Below are positions 16,777 to 25,867 of a stretch of DNA of 64,000 bases, in pieces (the first letter of the stretch is position 1; every line of letters begins with the position of its first letter). This DNA comes from CABZJG01 sp902512685 (lineage in GTDB: Bacteria; Pseudomonadota; Alphaproteobacteria; Rhodobacterales; Rhodobacteraceae), in the NCBI GenBank assembly GCA_051201605.1, contig CP179201.1:186001-250000 (forward strand), in the 5' to 3' direction. The notes under the pieces are model-generated. The model made no database searches. It was given only the letters and a program-made list of their open reading frames with translations, and was not told the origin of the DNA. Position numbers and translations under genes: made by a program.

Positions 16777-17691
16777 ATGATCAGTTGGGCTATTTCTCGA
16801 TATTCTGATCGCTCGCTCAGCATTATCATTTTTTTAGCGGCTGCGGTCTGGGGGCTGTATTGGGTTCCCATCCGCGGTCTAGAGCAATTGGGTGTCATGG
16901 GGCCTTGGTCGATTGCCTATTTCAATGCCTGCCCGCTTCTGGTGCTGGTTCCTGCCCTCTTCATCTGGCGCCGCAGCCTGCATGTCAACTTTGGGCCGGC
17001 TGTATTTGCGGGCGTGATCTTGGGCATTGGTTTGGCGCTTTATGCCACAGGCCTTGTGGCCACATCGGTGGTGCGCGCGACCCTGCTGTTTTACCTCACT
17101 CCGATCTGGTCGACCATTATCGGAATGATCTGGCTTTCCGAGCGGGTTACGGCGCTGCGCATTCTGGCAATCCTATGCGGGTTACTGGGGTGCTTTTTAT
17201 TGCTCAGGACGGACCAAGGCTTCAACGGGTCGATCAATATCGGTGATCTATGCTCGCTGATGTCGGGTGTGTTTTGGGCGGTGGGCGCTGCCAGTTTGAA
17301 ACGATGGCCCGGAAGCCCGACGCTGACCATCACTTCAGTGCAACTGATGGTTACCACTTTAGTGGGTCTTGGGCTTGGGCTGGCACTATTTGAGTATCCA
17401 ACGCCAGATTTGGACAGTTTAAAGGCGGGGTTTGCCTTGGCATTTTTCACCTCTGTGTTTGTTTTACTGCCGTCTGTTTTATTGATTTTCATCATTTCGC
17501 AAATCCTGTTTCCCGGGCGGGTTGGGATTTTGATGATGTCCGAGGTTTTGGTGGCGATCATCAGCGCCTCGATCCTTTTGCCGGACGAGCAGATGGCGCC
17601 GCTGCAATGGCTGGGCGCCGCCGCTATTATCCTTTCTGCTTTTGCCGAGGTGTCCTTTAGCGCGGAATCCGGCACCGATCCCGCAGCGTAA
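16777..17691 (+). CDS. EamA-family (DMT) transporter
   Basis: A 304-residue inner-membrane protein with about ten hydrophobic segments in two EamA repeats (roughly residues 15-145 and 160-295). Typical features are WGLYWVPIRGLEQLG in helix 1 and the second-repeat end LSAFAEVSF. Members export amino acids or metabolites, but substrate is not predictable. Zero spacing to the upstream MBL hydrolase gene implies translational coupling. Confidence 0.88.
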   Translation: MISWAISRYSDRSLSIIIFLAAAVWGLYWVPIRGLEQLGVMGPWSIAYFNACPLLVLVPALFIWRRSLHVNFGPAVFAGVILGIGLALYATGLVATSVVRATLLFYLTPIWSTIIGMIWLSERVTALRILAILCGLLGCFLLLRTDQGFNGSINIGDLCSLMSGVFWAVGAASLKRWPGSPTLTITSVQLMVTTLVGLGLGLALFEYPTPDLDSLKAGFALAFFTSVFVLLPSVLLIFIISQILFPGRVGILMMSEVLVAIISASILLPDEQMAPLQWLGAAAIILSAFAEVSFSAESGTDPAA

Positions 17692-17805
17692 GCGCGCAAC
17701 AACACGTTTTTGCCACCTCTGAGTTACAGCCGCGATACTGACGTGATGCTGATGTGCCATTTTGGCCCATTTTTAACCAGACAAAGGGTGAGTAGGCCGC
17801 CGCTG

Positions 17806-18687
17806 TTACACGGTTTGCTGCTTTGGCTCTGCGCGCGGCTGCGCGCGCCAAAGCAGCATCACCAGGCTAAAAAAGATCATTAAGCCGCCCACAATAAGAT
17901 AGGTTAAAAGCGCTTGCCCAAAAACGGCCACTTGAAAAACGGTGACCCAGAAGGGCGTGCTAAAGGTATAGGCGGTCAACTGCCCACTGGCCAAATGGGA
18001 TGAGGCAAAGGTCAGCAGGGTAAAGGAAAAAATGCTGGCAAAAATCGCAAGATAGGCAATGCAAAGATACATATCCCAGCCCAAACCAGCCCAGTCCGTT
18101 TGAACGATTCTGTTCGGAAATATGAGTAAAATTAATATGCTGGCGCTGGCCATAACCGCAAAAGTGACAAAAATAGCGGGCTCACCAGAGCGCAGCTTTG
18201 GCATAAACACAGCATAGGAAACATGTGAAAGTGTGCCGAGGAAAAATACAAATTCACCATAGCTGAGGTTTAAATACATCAGATTGGCAAGCGATCCTTG
18301 AAAGATAATCACCAAGGCACCGGCTGAACCAACCAGCAGATAAAAAACGATATTTGCTTTGGTTTTCAAGCCAAAAAAAGCGCGGTCCAAACAGACAGCA
18401 AGAAATGGCATCAGGGTAAAAATACTTGATGTGGAAATTGGTGATGCAGTTTTAAGGGCTTCAAACATAAAGATAAAATAAAAAGAAAAACTACCCCCTA
18501 GTAAAAAATACCGCCACGGGCGTTTGAAATATTCACGCTGGAACATGTTTTTGCGCCACAAAAAAATGGCCAGTAAAACAGAGGCCAGCAAAAACCGTAT
18601 AAAGGTGAGAGCAATGGGATCAATATCATTTGAGATATAGGCTCCGATTGGAAAGGAACCGGAAATCAAAATTGCAAAAAGCACCAT
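17806..18687 (-). CDS. EamA-family (DMT) transporter
   Basis: A 293-residue ten-segment membrane protein of the drug/metabolite transporter superfamily, with SGSFPIGAYI in helix 1 and FTFSTPFWVTVF in the second repeat. The annotated ATG (18687) leaves almost no residues before helix 1. The frame continues upstream, and a CTG at 18726 with AAAGGA eight bases before it would add LALDKEYLSAHAG-like residues, so the true start may be this rarer codon. It converges with the preceding EamA gene and diverges from preT. Confidence 0.85.
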   Translation of the reverse strand: MVLFAILISGSFPIGAYISNDIDPIALTFIRFLLASVLLAIFLWRKNMFQREYFKRPWRYFLLGGSFSFYFIFMFEALKTASPISTSSIFTLMPFLAVCLDRAFFGLKTKANIVFYLLVGSAGALVIIFQGSLANLMYLNLSYGEFVFFLGTLSHVSYAVFMPKLRSGEPAIFVTFAVMASASILILLIFPNRIVQTDWAGLGWDMYLCIAYLAIFASIFSFTLLTFASSHLASGQLTAYTFSTPFWVTVFQVAVFGQALLTYLIVGGLMIFFSLVMLLWRAQPRAEPKQQTV

Positions 18688-18787
18688 GCCCGCATGTGCT
18701 GAAAGATACTCTTTATCTAATGCCAGTTTTTTATTCCTTTGCCCGAATGATCTCTGTCTAGCTCATTTTTGTCAAACTTTTAGAAAT

Positions 18788-18803
18788 TTTACCAATTGAT
18801 AAA
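18788..18803. promoter_or_regulatory. RutR-like operator upstream of preT
   Basis: TTTACCAATTGATAAA matches 11 of the 14 fixed positions of the E. coli RutR palindrome TTGACCAnnTGGTCAA. It overlaps the -35 element of the preT promoter, the usual geometry for repression relieved by uracil or a pyrimidine. Confidence 0.55.
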
Positions 18804-18824
18804 AAAATAATTCCATGTCATGAT
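18796..18824 (+). promoter_or_regulatory. Probable sigma70 promoter of preT-preA
   Basis: TTGATA (18796-18801) and CATGAT (18819-18824) are separated by 17 bp. The -35 lies within the RutR-like palindrome. The TAGGAG ribosome binding site and GTG start follow within about 32 bp. Confidence 0.5.
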
Positions 18825-18855
18825 CTCGTCAAAGATCATAAGCTAGGAGTTCCGC

Positions 18856-20190
18856 GTGTCCCAGCCAAGTACAAAATCAGGTGTCGCCACTGGCCGTTTG
18901 ACGCCACAGGGCTATCACGATAATTTTGCCGACCTGCATCCCGCTTTGGATGATCACGAAGCGTTGGTCGCAGCTGATAGATGCTATTTCTGTCACGATG
19001 CACCTTGTATTACTGCCTGTCCCACAGACATTGATATTCCGCTGTTCATTCGGCAGATTTCAACAGGCACGCCAGAAGCTTCGGCCAAAACAATCCTATC
19101 ACAAAATATTCTTGGCGGAATGTGCGCCAGGGTTTGCCCAACAGAAACCCTGTGTGAAGAGGCATGCGTGCGTGAAAAGGCCGAAGGCAAGCCAGTTGAA
19201 ATCGGACGTCTGCAGCGCTTTGCGACCGACCGGGTCATCCCTGCGGGCATTCATCCGTTTGAAAGAGCTGCGCAAACCGGAAAAACCATCGCCGTGCTGG
19301 GCGCTGGTCCTGCCGGTCTTGCCTGTGCGCATCGACTGGCCATGTACGGCCATGATGTGACCGTTTTTGATGCCAGGCCGAAAGCCGGCGGTCTAAATGA
19401 ATTTGGGATTGCGGCGTATAAGTCCACCAATGATTTTGCCGCTGAAGAAGTGGATTGGCTGCTTAAAATTGGTGGAATAAAAATTGAGCTTGGCAAGGCG
19501 TTGGGCCGTGATTTGTCGCTTGAGGATTTGACCGGAAGCTATGATGCGGTGTTTTTGGGCATCGGCCTTGCCGGCACAAACGCGCTTGGGCTTGAGGGTG
19601 AGCAAAAGCAAAACGTCGAAGACGCGGTTTCGTTTATTGCGGACTTAAGACAGACAGGCGACTTATCTAAAATCGGCGTTGGGCGCCATGTTGCTGTGAT
19701 CGGCGGTGGTATGACGGCGGTTGATGCTGCTGTGCAAGCAAAATTGCTGGGCGCTGAGCAAGTGCATTTGGTGTATCGCCGAGGCCGTGAGCACATGAAC
19801 GCATCCAAGTTCGAACAAGACCTCGCGGCATCGCACGGCGTCCATATTATTGCCAACGCGCAGCCTGTCGGGGTGATTGGAAATGGCACTGTGCAAGAGG
19901 TGGAATTTGCCTACACGCGCCAAGAGGGCGGTAAACTTGAACAGACCGGTGAAACCTTTCGTCTCAAAGCAGATCAAGTTTTCAAAGCCATTGGACAGAC
20001 CTTAGATGCCGCCCCGAATGGGCTTGAGTTTGAGCGCGGTAAAATCGCTGTCGCTGGCGCTGGGCGCACGTCGGTCAAGGGTGTTTGGGCAGGCGGCGAC
20101 TGTACCAATGAGGGTGATGATTTAACCGTAACCGCAGTGGCGCAGGGGCGTGACGCTGCAGAAGACATACATAAAACGCTGCTGGCCTAA
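18856..20190 (+). CDS. preT: NAD-dependent dihydropyrimidine dehydrogenase, PreT subunit
   Basis: Flavin/Fe-S subunit (444 residues) of the PreTA enzyme, which reduces uracil/thymine to dihydropyrimidines. N-terminal cysteines C43, C46, C51, C55 and C90, C94, C100, C104 form two 4Fe-4S sites. The FAD motif VLGAGPAGLACA starts near residue 147 and the NAD(P)H motif VIGGGMTAVDAAV near 279. It resembles GltD, but the following preA and the hydantoinase genes fix the function. The start is GTG, with TAGGAG upstream. preA begins 39 bp later. Confidence 0.93.
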   Translation: MSQPSTKSGVATGRLTPQGYHDNFADLHPALDDHEALVAADRCYFCHDAPCITACPTDIDIPLFIRQISTGTPEASAKTILSQNILGGMCARVCPTETLCEEACVREKAEGKPVEIGRLQRFATDRVIPAGIHPFERAAQTGKTIAVLGAGPAGLACAHRLAMYGHDVTVFDARPKAGGLNEFGIAAYKSTNDFAAEEVDWLLKIGGIKIELGKALGRDLSLEDLTGSYDAVFLGIGLAGTNALGLEGEQKQNVEDAVSFIADLRQTGDLSKIGVGRHVAVIGGGMTAVDAAVQAKLLGAEQVHLVYRRGREHMNASKFEQDLAASHGVHIIANAQPVGVIGNGTVQEVEFAYTRQEGGKLEQTGETFRLKADQVFKAIGQTLDAAPNGLEFERGKIAVAGAGRTSVKGVWAGGDCTNEGDDLTVTAVAQGRDAAEDIHKTLLA

Positions 20191-20229
20191 GCGCTTGGCG
20201 GCACATCAAAGGCACAAAGGAGCGCTGCT

Positions 20230-21534
20230 ATGGCAAACCTGACATCTGACTTTATCGGGATTAAATCCCCCAATCCCTTTTGGCTGGCATCGGCGCCGCC
20301 AACGGACAAAGAATATAATGTGCGCCGCGCGTTTGAAGCGGGTTGGGGCGGCGTTGTTTGGAAAACGCTGGGCTCTGAGGGCCCGCCCATCGTTAATGTC
20401 AGCGGGCCGCGTTACGGGGCAATTTGGGGCGCAGACCGCAGGCTTTTGGGATTAAACAATATTGAGCTGATCACGGACCGGCCGCTGGAAATAAACCTGC
20501 GCGAAATTAAAACGATCAAACGCGATTTTCCGGATCGCGCCGTGGTGGTGTCGCTTATGGTGCCTTGTGAAGAGGCAGCCTGGAAAGCGATTTTACCGCT
20601 GATCGAAGAGACCGAAGCAGACGGTGTGGAATTGAACTTTGGTTGCCCGCATGGCATGGCCGAGCGCGGCATGGGATCGGCTGTTGGGCAGGTGCCCGAA
20701 TATGTCGAAATGGTCACCCGCTGGGTCAAGCAAAACAGCCGGTTGCCCTGTATTGTAAAATTGACGCCAAATATCTCAGACATTTGCCAACCTGCTGAGG
20801 CCGCAAAACGCGGCGGGGCAGATGCGGTAAGCCTCATTAACACAATTACATCCATCACCGGCGTTGATCTTGATATTATGGCGCCCACGCCAACCATTGA
20901 TGGCAAAGGCACCCACGGTGGATATTGTGGGCCGGCGGTGAAGCCAATTGCGATGAACATGGTTGCCCAGATCGCCCGCAACGCCGAAACAAGCGGTGTG
21001 CCGATTTCTGCGATCGGTGGTGTTACCACATGGCGGGATGCTGCCGAGTTTATGGCGCTTGGTGCCGGCAATGTGCAGGTGTGTACCGCTGCCATGACCT
21101 ACGGGTTTAAAATTGTCGAAGAAATGATCTCGGGTCTGTCGCAATGGATGGACGAAAAATCCTATAGCTCGGTCGACCAGTTTGTTGGGCGCGCTGTGCC
21201 TAAAGTTATCGATTGGCAATATCTCAACCTAAATTATGTCACCAAAGCCCGCATAAATCAGGATGACTGCATTAAATGTGGACGCTGCTATGCAGCCTGT
21301 GAAGATACAAGTCATCAGGCAATTACAATGTCCGAAGATCGGGTTTTTGATGTTCGAGATGATGAATGCGTAGCCTGCAATCTGTGCATTAATGTATGTC
21401 CGGTGGACGGCTGCATCACAATGGAGACATTGGAGGTTGGCGCAATGGATGAACGCACTGGCACACCGGTCTCACCTGATCATGGCGATTGGACGACCCA
21501 CCCGAATAACCCAATGGCGCGGGCGGCAGAATAG
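20230..21534 (+). CDS. preA: NAD-dependent dihydropyrimidine dehydrogenase, PreA subunit
   Basis: FMN-containing catalytic subunit (434 residues) of the uracil/thymine reductase. A DHOD-like TIM barrel occupies residues 1-330 with GVELNFGCPHGMAERGMG and PISAIGGVTTWRDAAEFMALGA. The C-terminus carries two 4Fe-4S motifs, CIKCGRCYAACEDTS and CVACNLCINVCPVDGC. The catalytic Cys region of dihydropyrimidine dehydrogenases lies in the GCPHG loop. It starts the reductive route completed by the downstream hydA and ureidopropionase genes. Confidence 0.95.
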   Translation: MANLTSDFIGIKSPNPFWLASAPPTDKEYNVRRAFEAGWGGVVWKTLGSEGPPIVNVSGPRYGAIWGADRRLLGLNNIELITDRPLEINLREIKTIKRDFPDRAVVVSLMVPCEEAAWKAILPLIEETEADGVELNFGCPHGMAERGMGSAVGQVPEYVEMVTRWVKQNSRLPCIVKLTPNISDICQPAEAAKRGGADAVSLINTITSITGVDLDIMAPTPTIDGKGTHGGYCGPAVKPIAMNMVAQIARNAETSGVPISAIGGVTTWRDAAEFMALGAGNVQVCTAAMTYGFKIVEEMISGLSQWMDEKSYSSVDQFVGRAVPKVIDWQYLNLNYVTKARINQDDCIKCGRCYAACEDTSHQAITMSEDRVFDVRDDECVACNLCINVCPVDGCITMETLEVGAMDERTGTPVSPDHGDWTTHPNNPMARAAE

Positions 21535-21540
21535 CCGCCT

Positions 21541-22161
21541 TTAAGGTGCGAGAATTTTGTCAAAAATGGTCTCTACAAATGACTGCGCGCCGTCATGGGG
21601 GTCGGTGATATTATCCGCTCTGACAAATCTAATCTGGGCTTCAAAATCGGAATAATGCTGGGTCAGAGCCCAGATTGAAAAAATCAGGTGATAGGGGTCA
21701 AGCTTGGCGATTTGACCGGCGTCCATCCACTCGGCAATCACGGCAGCTTTTTCATCCACTAAAATGCGTAGCTCGCCTTTTAGAAAATTTTCAATACGAG
21801 GGGCGCCTTGGACGATTTCATTGGCAAAAAGACGGCTTTCGCGCGGAAAATTGCGTGCTAATTCTAGTTTTCTACGAATATAAGCCAGCAACTCATCCCG
21901 AGCATTTCCATTTGGGTTCAACGCTCGCAAAGGATCCAGCCACGTGTCTAAAAGATCGCTGAGCAACGCAACATGTATCGCTTCCTTGCCGTTGAAATAG
22001 TAAAGCACGTTTGGCTTTGAAAGCCCGGCGTTAATCGCGATTTGATCTAGGGTTGATCCCCTAAATCCATGCGCTGAAAACACCTGTAAAGCTGCATCCA
22101 TTATTGCCGAGATATTTTGTTTTTGTATCCGCGTTAGCGGTTTTTTATCAGATAGTGCCAT
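21541..22161 (-). CDS. RutR-like TetR/AcrR regulator (copy 1)
   Basis: A 206-residue TetR-family repressor with the HTH GSTLDQIAINAGLSKPNVLYYF (about residues 31-52) and the RutR-type C-terminal domain (FSIWALTQHYSDFEAQIRF). RutR senses uracil/thymine and represses pyrimidine degradation. The ATG at 22161 is taken; a TTG nine bases upstream is possible. It sits between preA and a second RutR-like gene of about 30-40% apparent similarity, both on the minus strand. Which of the two acts on which promoter cannot be told. Confidence 0.88.
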   Translation of the reverse strand: MALSDKKPLTRIQKQNISAIMDAALQVFSAHGFRGSTLDQIAINAGLSKPNVLYYFNGKEAIHVALLSDLLDTWLDPLRALNPNGNARDELLAYIRRKLELARNFPRESRLFANEIVQGAPRIENFLKGELRILVDEKAAVIAEWMDAGQIAKLDPYHLIFSIWALTQHYSDFEAQIRFVRADNITDPHDGAQSFVETIFDKILAP

Positions 22162-22188
22162 AGATACCAAACTTATCAGCTCGCCGCT

Positions 22189-22842
22189 CTATGTACCAGA
22201 CTTGGGCGCCAAACCAGCCCAAATAATTTGAAAAACGGTTTCTGTTGCATCTTCCCATTGTTCGTTTGACAAAGGCTCAGCTGCGTTCAGGGTCTCTATC
22301 TGATGGGCAAAATCAGCGTAATGCTGGGTTGTAGCCCAAATCATATACAGCAGCCATCGGGGATTAATCGGTCTGATTTTTTTATCGTCAATCCACTTTT
22401 GGATCATTTCAATCCGGCCATCTGTCCACTCGGTCAGTTGGGTTTCCAGAAAATCTTGAATGATCGGCGCCCCATGCATGACTTCATTGGCCCAGACCTT
22501 GGATCCATTTTTTCTAAGCCGGCTTACTGCCATTTTCTGTTCAATATATTTGCGCAACGCCTCGGCTGGATTGTCTGATTGTTCAAAACTATCTGCGGCT
22601 TGCAACCAAATGCCAAAAATTTGCTCAACGACACGCCGATAAAGTTCTTTCTTTGACTCAAAGTAATAATGCACATTTGCCTTGGGAAGTTCCGCCTGAT
22701 CGGCGATCATCCGCATTGTTGACCCGCGAAACCCATGCTGTGCGAAAATAGTTTCTGCGGCGTCAAGAATAATCCGCTCATTCTCTGCTCTAATTTCAGC
22801 TTTTGCTGCTTTTAAATTAAGCAATTTTTGCATTTTGGACAT
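22189..22842 (-). CDS. RutR-like TetR/AcrR regulator (copy 2)
   Basis: TetR-family regulator of about 217 residues. The HTH GSTMRMIADQAELPKANVHYYF precedes a ligand domain containing LLYMIWATTQHYADFAHQIE, the RutR-type signature. The ATG at 22842 is preferred. The longest frame, starting at 22902, would run across two operator-like palindromes (22871-22886, 22903-22918) that must be promoter DNA. It is divergent from the ureidopropionase gene and probably autoregulated through these sites. Confidence 0.88.
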   Translation of the reverse strand: MSKMQKLLNLKAAKAEIRAENERIILDAAETIFAQHGFRGSTMRMIADQAELPKANVHYYFESKKELYRRVVEQIFGIWLQAADSFEQSDNPAEALRKYIEQKMAVSRLRKNGSKVWANEVMHGAPIIQDFLETQLTEWTDGRIEMIQKWIDDKKIRPINPRWLLYMIWATTQHYADFAHQIETLNAAEPLSNEQWEDATETVFQIIWAGLAPKSGT

Positions 22843-22870
22843 CGCAACTTTTATCCCAAAAGAATCAAAC

Positions 22871-22886
22871 TTGACTGCTTGGTCAA
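22871..22886. promoter_or_regulatory. RutR-like operator, site 1
   Basis: TTGACTGCTTGGTCAA keeps TTGAC and TTGGTCAA-type half sites of the RutR palindrome. It lies 29 bp upstream of the chosen regulator start and 32 bp (start to start) from site 2. Confidence 0.55.
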
Positions 22887-22902
22887 CTGTGTTACGGTTC
22901 AA

Positions 22903-22918
22903 TTTACCAGATGGTCAA
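22903..22918. promoter_or_regulatory. RutR-like operator, site 2
   Basis: TTTACCAGATGGTCAA differs at one fixed position from TTGACCAnnTGGTCAA. It lies in the divergent control region between the second regulator and the catabolic/transport operon. Confidence 0.7.
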
Positions 22919-23081
22919 AAAATAAGAAAGACCACGCTTAAAACGGCCAAAGAGCCGGACGGGGACTTAGGATCGCAGCCACTTGTTTGGGTGGATTTCC
23001 GATAAAAGTTTCGATGAATGAAAGGCGTGAAAACAGATCGCAAAGCCATTTTGGTTTTGCCTCGAAGATAGGAGAGTTGGC

Positions 23082-24332
23082 ATGGCAGCACCGGGCGAAA
23101 ATCTCAGGATCAACGGAGACCGTCTTTGGGATAGTCTGATGGAAATGGCCAAGATCGGACCCGGCGTTGCGGGCGGAAACAATCGGCAAACCCTGACAGA
23201 TGAAGACGGTGAAGGGCGCGCATTATTTAAAACCTGGTGCGAGGCTGAGGGATGCACCATGGGCCTTGATCAGATGGGCAATATGTTCGCACGCCGCGAG
23301 GGCAGTGACCCAGAGGCATTGCCGGTATATGTTGGATCGCATTTGGACACGCAGCCCACAGGCGGAAAATATGACGGGGTTTTGGGCGTATTGGGGGGGC
23401 TCGAAATTATACGCAGCCTCAATGATATGGATATCAAAACAAAACACCCGATTGTGGTGACTAACTTTACCAACGAAGAGGGTACTCGGTTTGCCCCGGC
23501 GATGCTTGCATCGGGCGTTTTTGCCGGCGTGCACACCCAAGATTGGGCGTATGAGCGCACCGATGCAGACGGCAAATCTTTTGGTGATGAGCTTAAGCGC
23601 ATCGGTTGGCGCGGTGAAGAAGAAGTGGGCGCTCGAAAAATGCACGCGTTTTTCGAATTGCACATAGAGCAAGGCCCCATTTTGGAAGCTGAAGCCGCCG
23701 ATATTGGTGTTGTCACCCATGGTCAGGGGCTTAGCTGGACACAGGTCACAATCACTGGAAAAGACTCGCACACAGGTTCAACCCCGATGCCAATGCGCAA
23801 AAATGCAGGTCTTGGAATGGCGCGGGTGCTTGATCTGGTGGATGAAATCGCATGGAGCCATAAACCGCATGCGGTGGGGGCTGCGGGACATATTGATGTC
23901 TTTCCCAATTCGCGAAATGTGATCCCAGGCAAAGTTGTTTTTACCATTGATTTCCGCAGTCCAGACCTTGCCGTGATCCAAGATATGGAGCAGCGCCTCA
24001 AAGAGGGCGCAACTAAAATCTGCGAAGATATGGGGCTCGACGTCAGCTTTGAAAAAGTTGGCGGCTTTGATCCGGTAACCTTTGACGAAGCCTGTGTCTC
24101 GGCGGTACGAAGCGCGGCAGACCGGCTTGGCTATAGCCACCGAAACATAATTTCAGGGGCCGGCCATGATGCATGCTGGGTAAACAAAGTGGCCCCAACA
24201 GCGATGGTGATGTGCCCCTGTGTTGATGGTCTAAGCCATAATGAGGCCGAGGAAATATCAAAAGATTGGTCAACCGCAGGCGCGGAAGTGCTGTTCCACG
24301 CCGTGGTCGAGACTGCGCAAATTATTGAATAA
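23082..24332 (+). CDS. Beta-ureidopropionase-type M20 amidohydrolase
   Basis: Zn-dependent hydrolase (416 residues) of the M20 HyuC/AmaB/PydC group, which cleaves N-carbamoyl-beta-alanine to beta-alanine, CO2 and ammonia, the last reductive-pathway step. Metal and active-site motifs are VYVGSHLDTQPTGGKYDGVLG (H and D ligands near residue 90), TNFTNEEGTRFAPAM (E-E near 130) and HIEQGPILEAE. GGAGAG precedes the ATG. hydA follows 23 bp later, supporting pyrimidine rather than hydantoin use. Confidence 0.9.
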   Translation: MAAPGENLRINGDRLWDSLMEMAKIGPGVAGGNNRQTLTDEDGEGRALFKTWCEAEGCTMGLDQMGNMFARREGSDPEALPVYVGSHLDTQPTGGKYDGVLGVLGGLEIIRSLNDMDIKTKHPIVVTNFTNEEGTRFAPAMLASGVFAGVHTQDWAYERTDADGKSFGDELKRIGWRGEEEVGARKMHAFFELHIEQGPILEAEAADIGVVTHGQGLSWTQVTITGKDSHTGSTPMPMRKNAGLGMARVLDLVDEIAWSHKPHAVGAAGHIDVFPNSRNVIPGKVVFTIDFRSPDLAVIQDMEQRLKEGATKICEDMGLDVSFEKVGGFDPVTFDEACVSAVRSAADRLGYSHRNIISGAGHDACWVNKVAPTAMVMCPCVDGLSHNEAEEISKDWSTAGAEVLFHAVVETAQIIE

Positions 24333-24355
24333 GCTGCTGAACAAGGAGAGCCAGA

Positions 24356-25816
24356 ATGACCAAAGTGATCAAAGGCGGTCAGGTATGCACCGCGGACCGC
24401 ACATGGAAGGCTGATGTTTTAATCGATGGCGAAGTGATCAAACAGATCGGAGAAGACCTAAAAGGCGACGAATATATCGATGCCGAAGGCGCTTATGTCA
24501 TTCCGGGCGGGATTGATCCGCACACCCATCTCGAAATGCCATTTATGGGCACCACAGCTGCAGAAACCTTTGAAACCGGCACATGGGCGGCCGCGGTCGG
24601 CGGCACTACTATGGTGGTTGATTTTTGTCTGCCGGGCGAAGATGGCTCGATTAAAAATGCGATCAACGAGTGGCACCGGAAGTCTGCGCCCCAGATTTGC
24701 TCGGATGTGGGCTATCACATGGCGATCACGGGCTGGAACGAAGATGTCTTTAACGGCATGAAAGACGCCGTTGATATGGGCGTCAATTCGTTCAAGCACT
24801 TCATGGCCTACAAAGGCGCTTTGATGATTGAAGACGATGAAATGTTTGCCAGCTTCAAGCGCTGTAAAGAAATCGGTGCGCTGCCGATGGTGCATGCAGA
24901 AAATGGCGATTTGGTTGCTGATATGCAGCAGCAGATGCTGGCCCAAGGGATTACCGGCCCTGAAGGCCACGCCTATTCGCGGCCACCCGAGTTTGAGGGT
25001 GAAGCAGCAAATCGCGCCATCACCATTGCTGATGCTGCGGGCGTTCCGCTTTATATTGTGCACGTCAGCTGTGAGCAGGCGCATGAAGCCATTCGCCGCG
25101 CGCGTCAAAAGGGAATGCGGGTTTACGGCGAACCTTTAGCGCAATTCCTGACCTTGGATGAAAGTGAATATTTCAAAGGCGACTGGATGCATTCCGCCCG
25201 CCGTGTAATGTCACCACCCTTCCGCAACAAAGAACACCAAGCCAGCTTGTGGGCGGGTTTGCAGTCTGGATCACTGCAGGTTGTTGCCACCGATCACGCG
25301 GCCTTTACCAGCGAGCAAAAGCTTATGGGTAAAGACAATTTCTGCCTGATCCCCAATGGCTCGAACGGTCTAGAAGAGCGGCTTGCTGTGCTGTGGACCG
25401 AAGGTGTGGAAACCGGGCGCCTAACACCAAATGAATTTGTATCTGTCACCAGCACCAACATTGCTAAAATTCTAAACATTTATCCTAAGAAAGGCGCGAT
25501 TGTGGAAGGAGCCGATGCGGATATCGTGGTCTGGGACCCAAAAATTTCCAAAACCATAAGTGTGGCCAACCATCACTCCATCCTTGATTACAACGTGTTT
25601 GAAGGCTTTGATGTCAGTGCCCAGTCGCGCTACACCATTAGCCGCGGTGATGTCATCTGGGCATGGGGTCAAAACAGTCAACCCAATCCGGGCCGAGGTC
25701 GGTTCGTGCCGCGCCCAGCCTTTCCATCGGCAAACCTTGCCCTGAGCAAATGGAAAGAACTGACCGCGCCCAAGCAAATTCACCGTGATCCAATGAATAT
25801 TCCGGCCGGCATTTAA
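24356..25816 (+). CDS. hydA: Dihydropyrimidinase
   Basis: Cyclic amidohydrolase (486 residues) that opens dihydrouracil/dihydrothymine to N-carbamoyl-beta-amino acids. GGIDPHTHLEMPF (about residues 52-64) holds the metal-binding HxH, and the carboxylated Lys is in FKHFMAYKGALM (near residue 156). Further ligands are in YIVHVSCEQAHEA and ATDHAAFT. AAGGAGAG lies seven bases upstream of the ATG. Together with PreTA and the M20 enzyme it completes the pathway. Confidence 0.95.
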   Translation: MTKVIKGGQVCTADRTWKADVLIDGEVIKQIGEDLKGDEYIDAEGAYVIPGGIDPHTHLEMPFMGTTAAETFETGTWAAAVGGTTMVVDFCLPGEDGSIKNAINEWHRKSAPQICSDVGYHMAITGWNEDVFNGMKDAVDMGVNSFKHFMAYKGALMIEDDEMFASFKRCKEIGALPMVHAENGDLVADMQQQMLAQGITGPEGHAYSRPPEFEGEAANRAITIADAAGVPLYIVHVSCEQAHEAIRRARQKGMRVYGEPLAQFLTLDESEYFKGDWMHSARRVMSPPFRNKEHQASLWAGLQSGSLQVVATDHAAFTSEQKLMGKDNFCLIPNGSNGLEERLAVLWTEGVETGRLTPNEFVSVTSTNIAKILNIYPKKGAIVEGADADIVVWDPKISKTISVANHHSILDYNVFEGFDVSAQSRYTISRGDVIWAWGQNSQPNPGRGRFVPRPAFPSANLALSKWKELTAPKQIHRDPMNIPAGI

Positions 25817-25867
25817 ATCGGCCGAAACTCAGAAGCCCCAGCAATCTTAGGAAAGCCAAATTCTGAT

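Noticed and set aside
18856..20190. Glutamate synthase small subunit (GltD)
   Set aside because: The Fe-S/FAD layout is shared, but direct linkage to preA and the hydantoinase genes identifies PreT, and no gltB is present.
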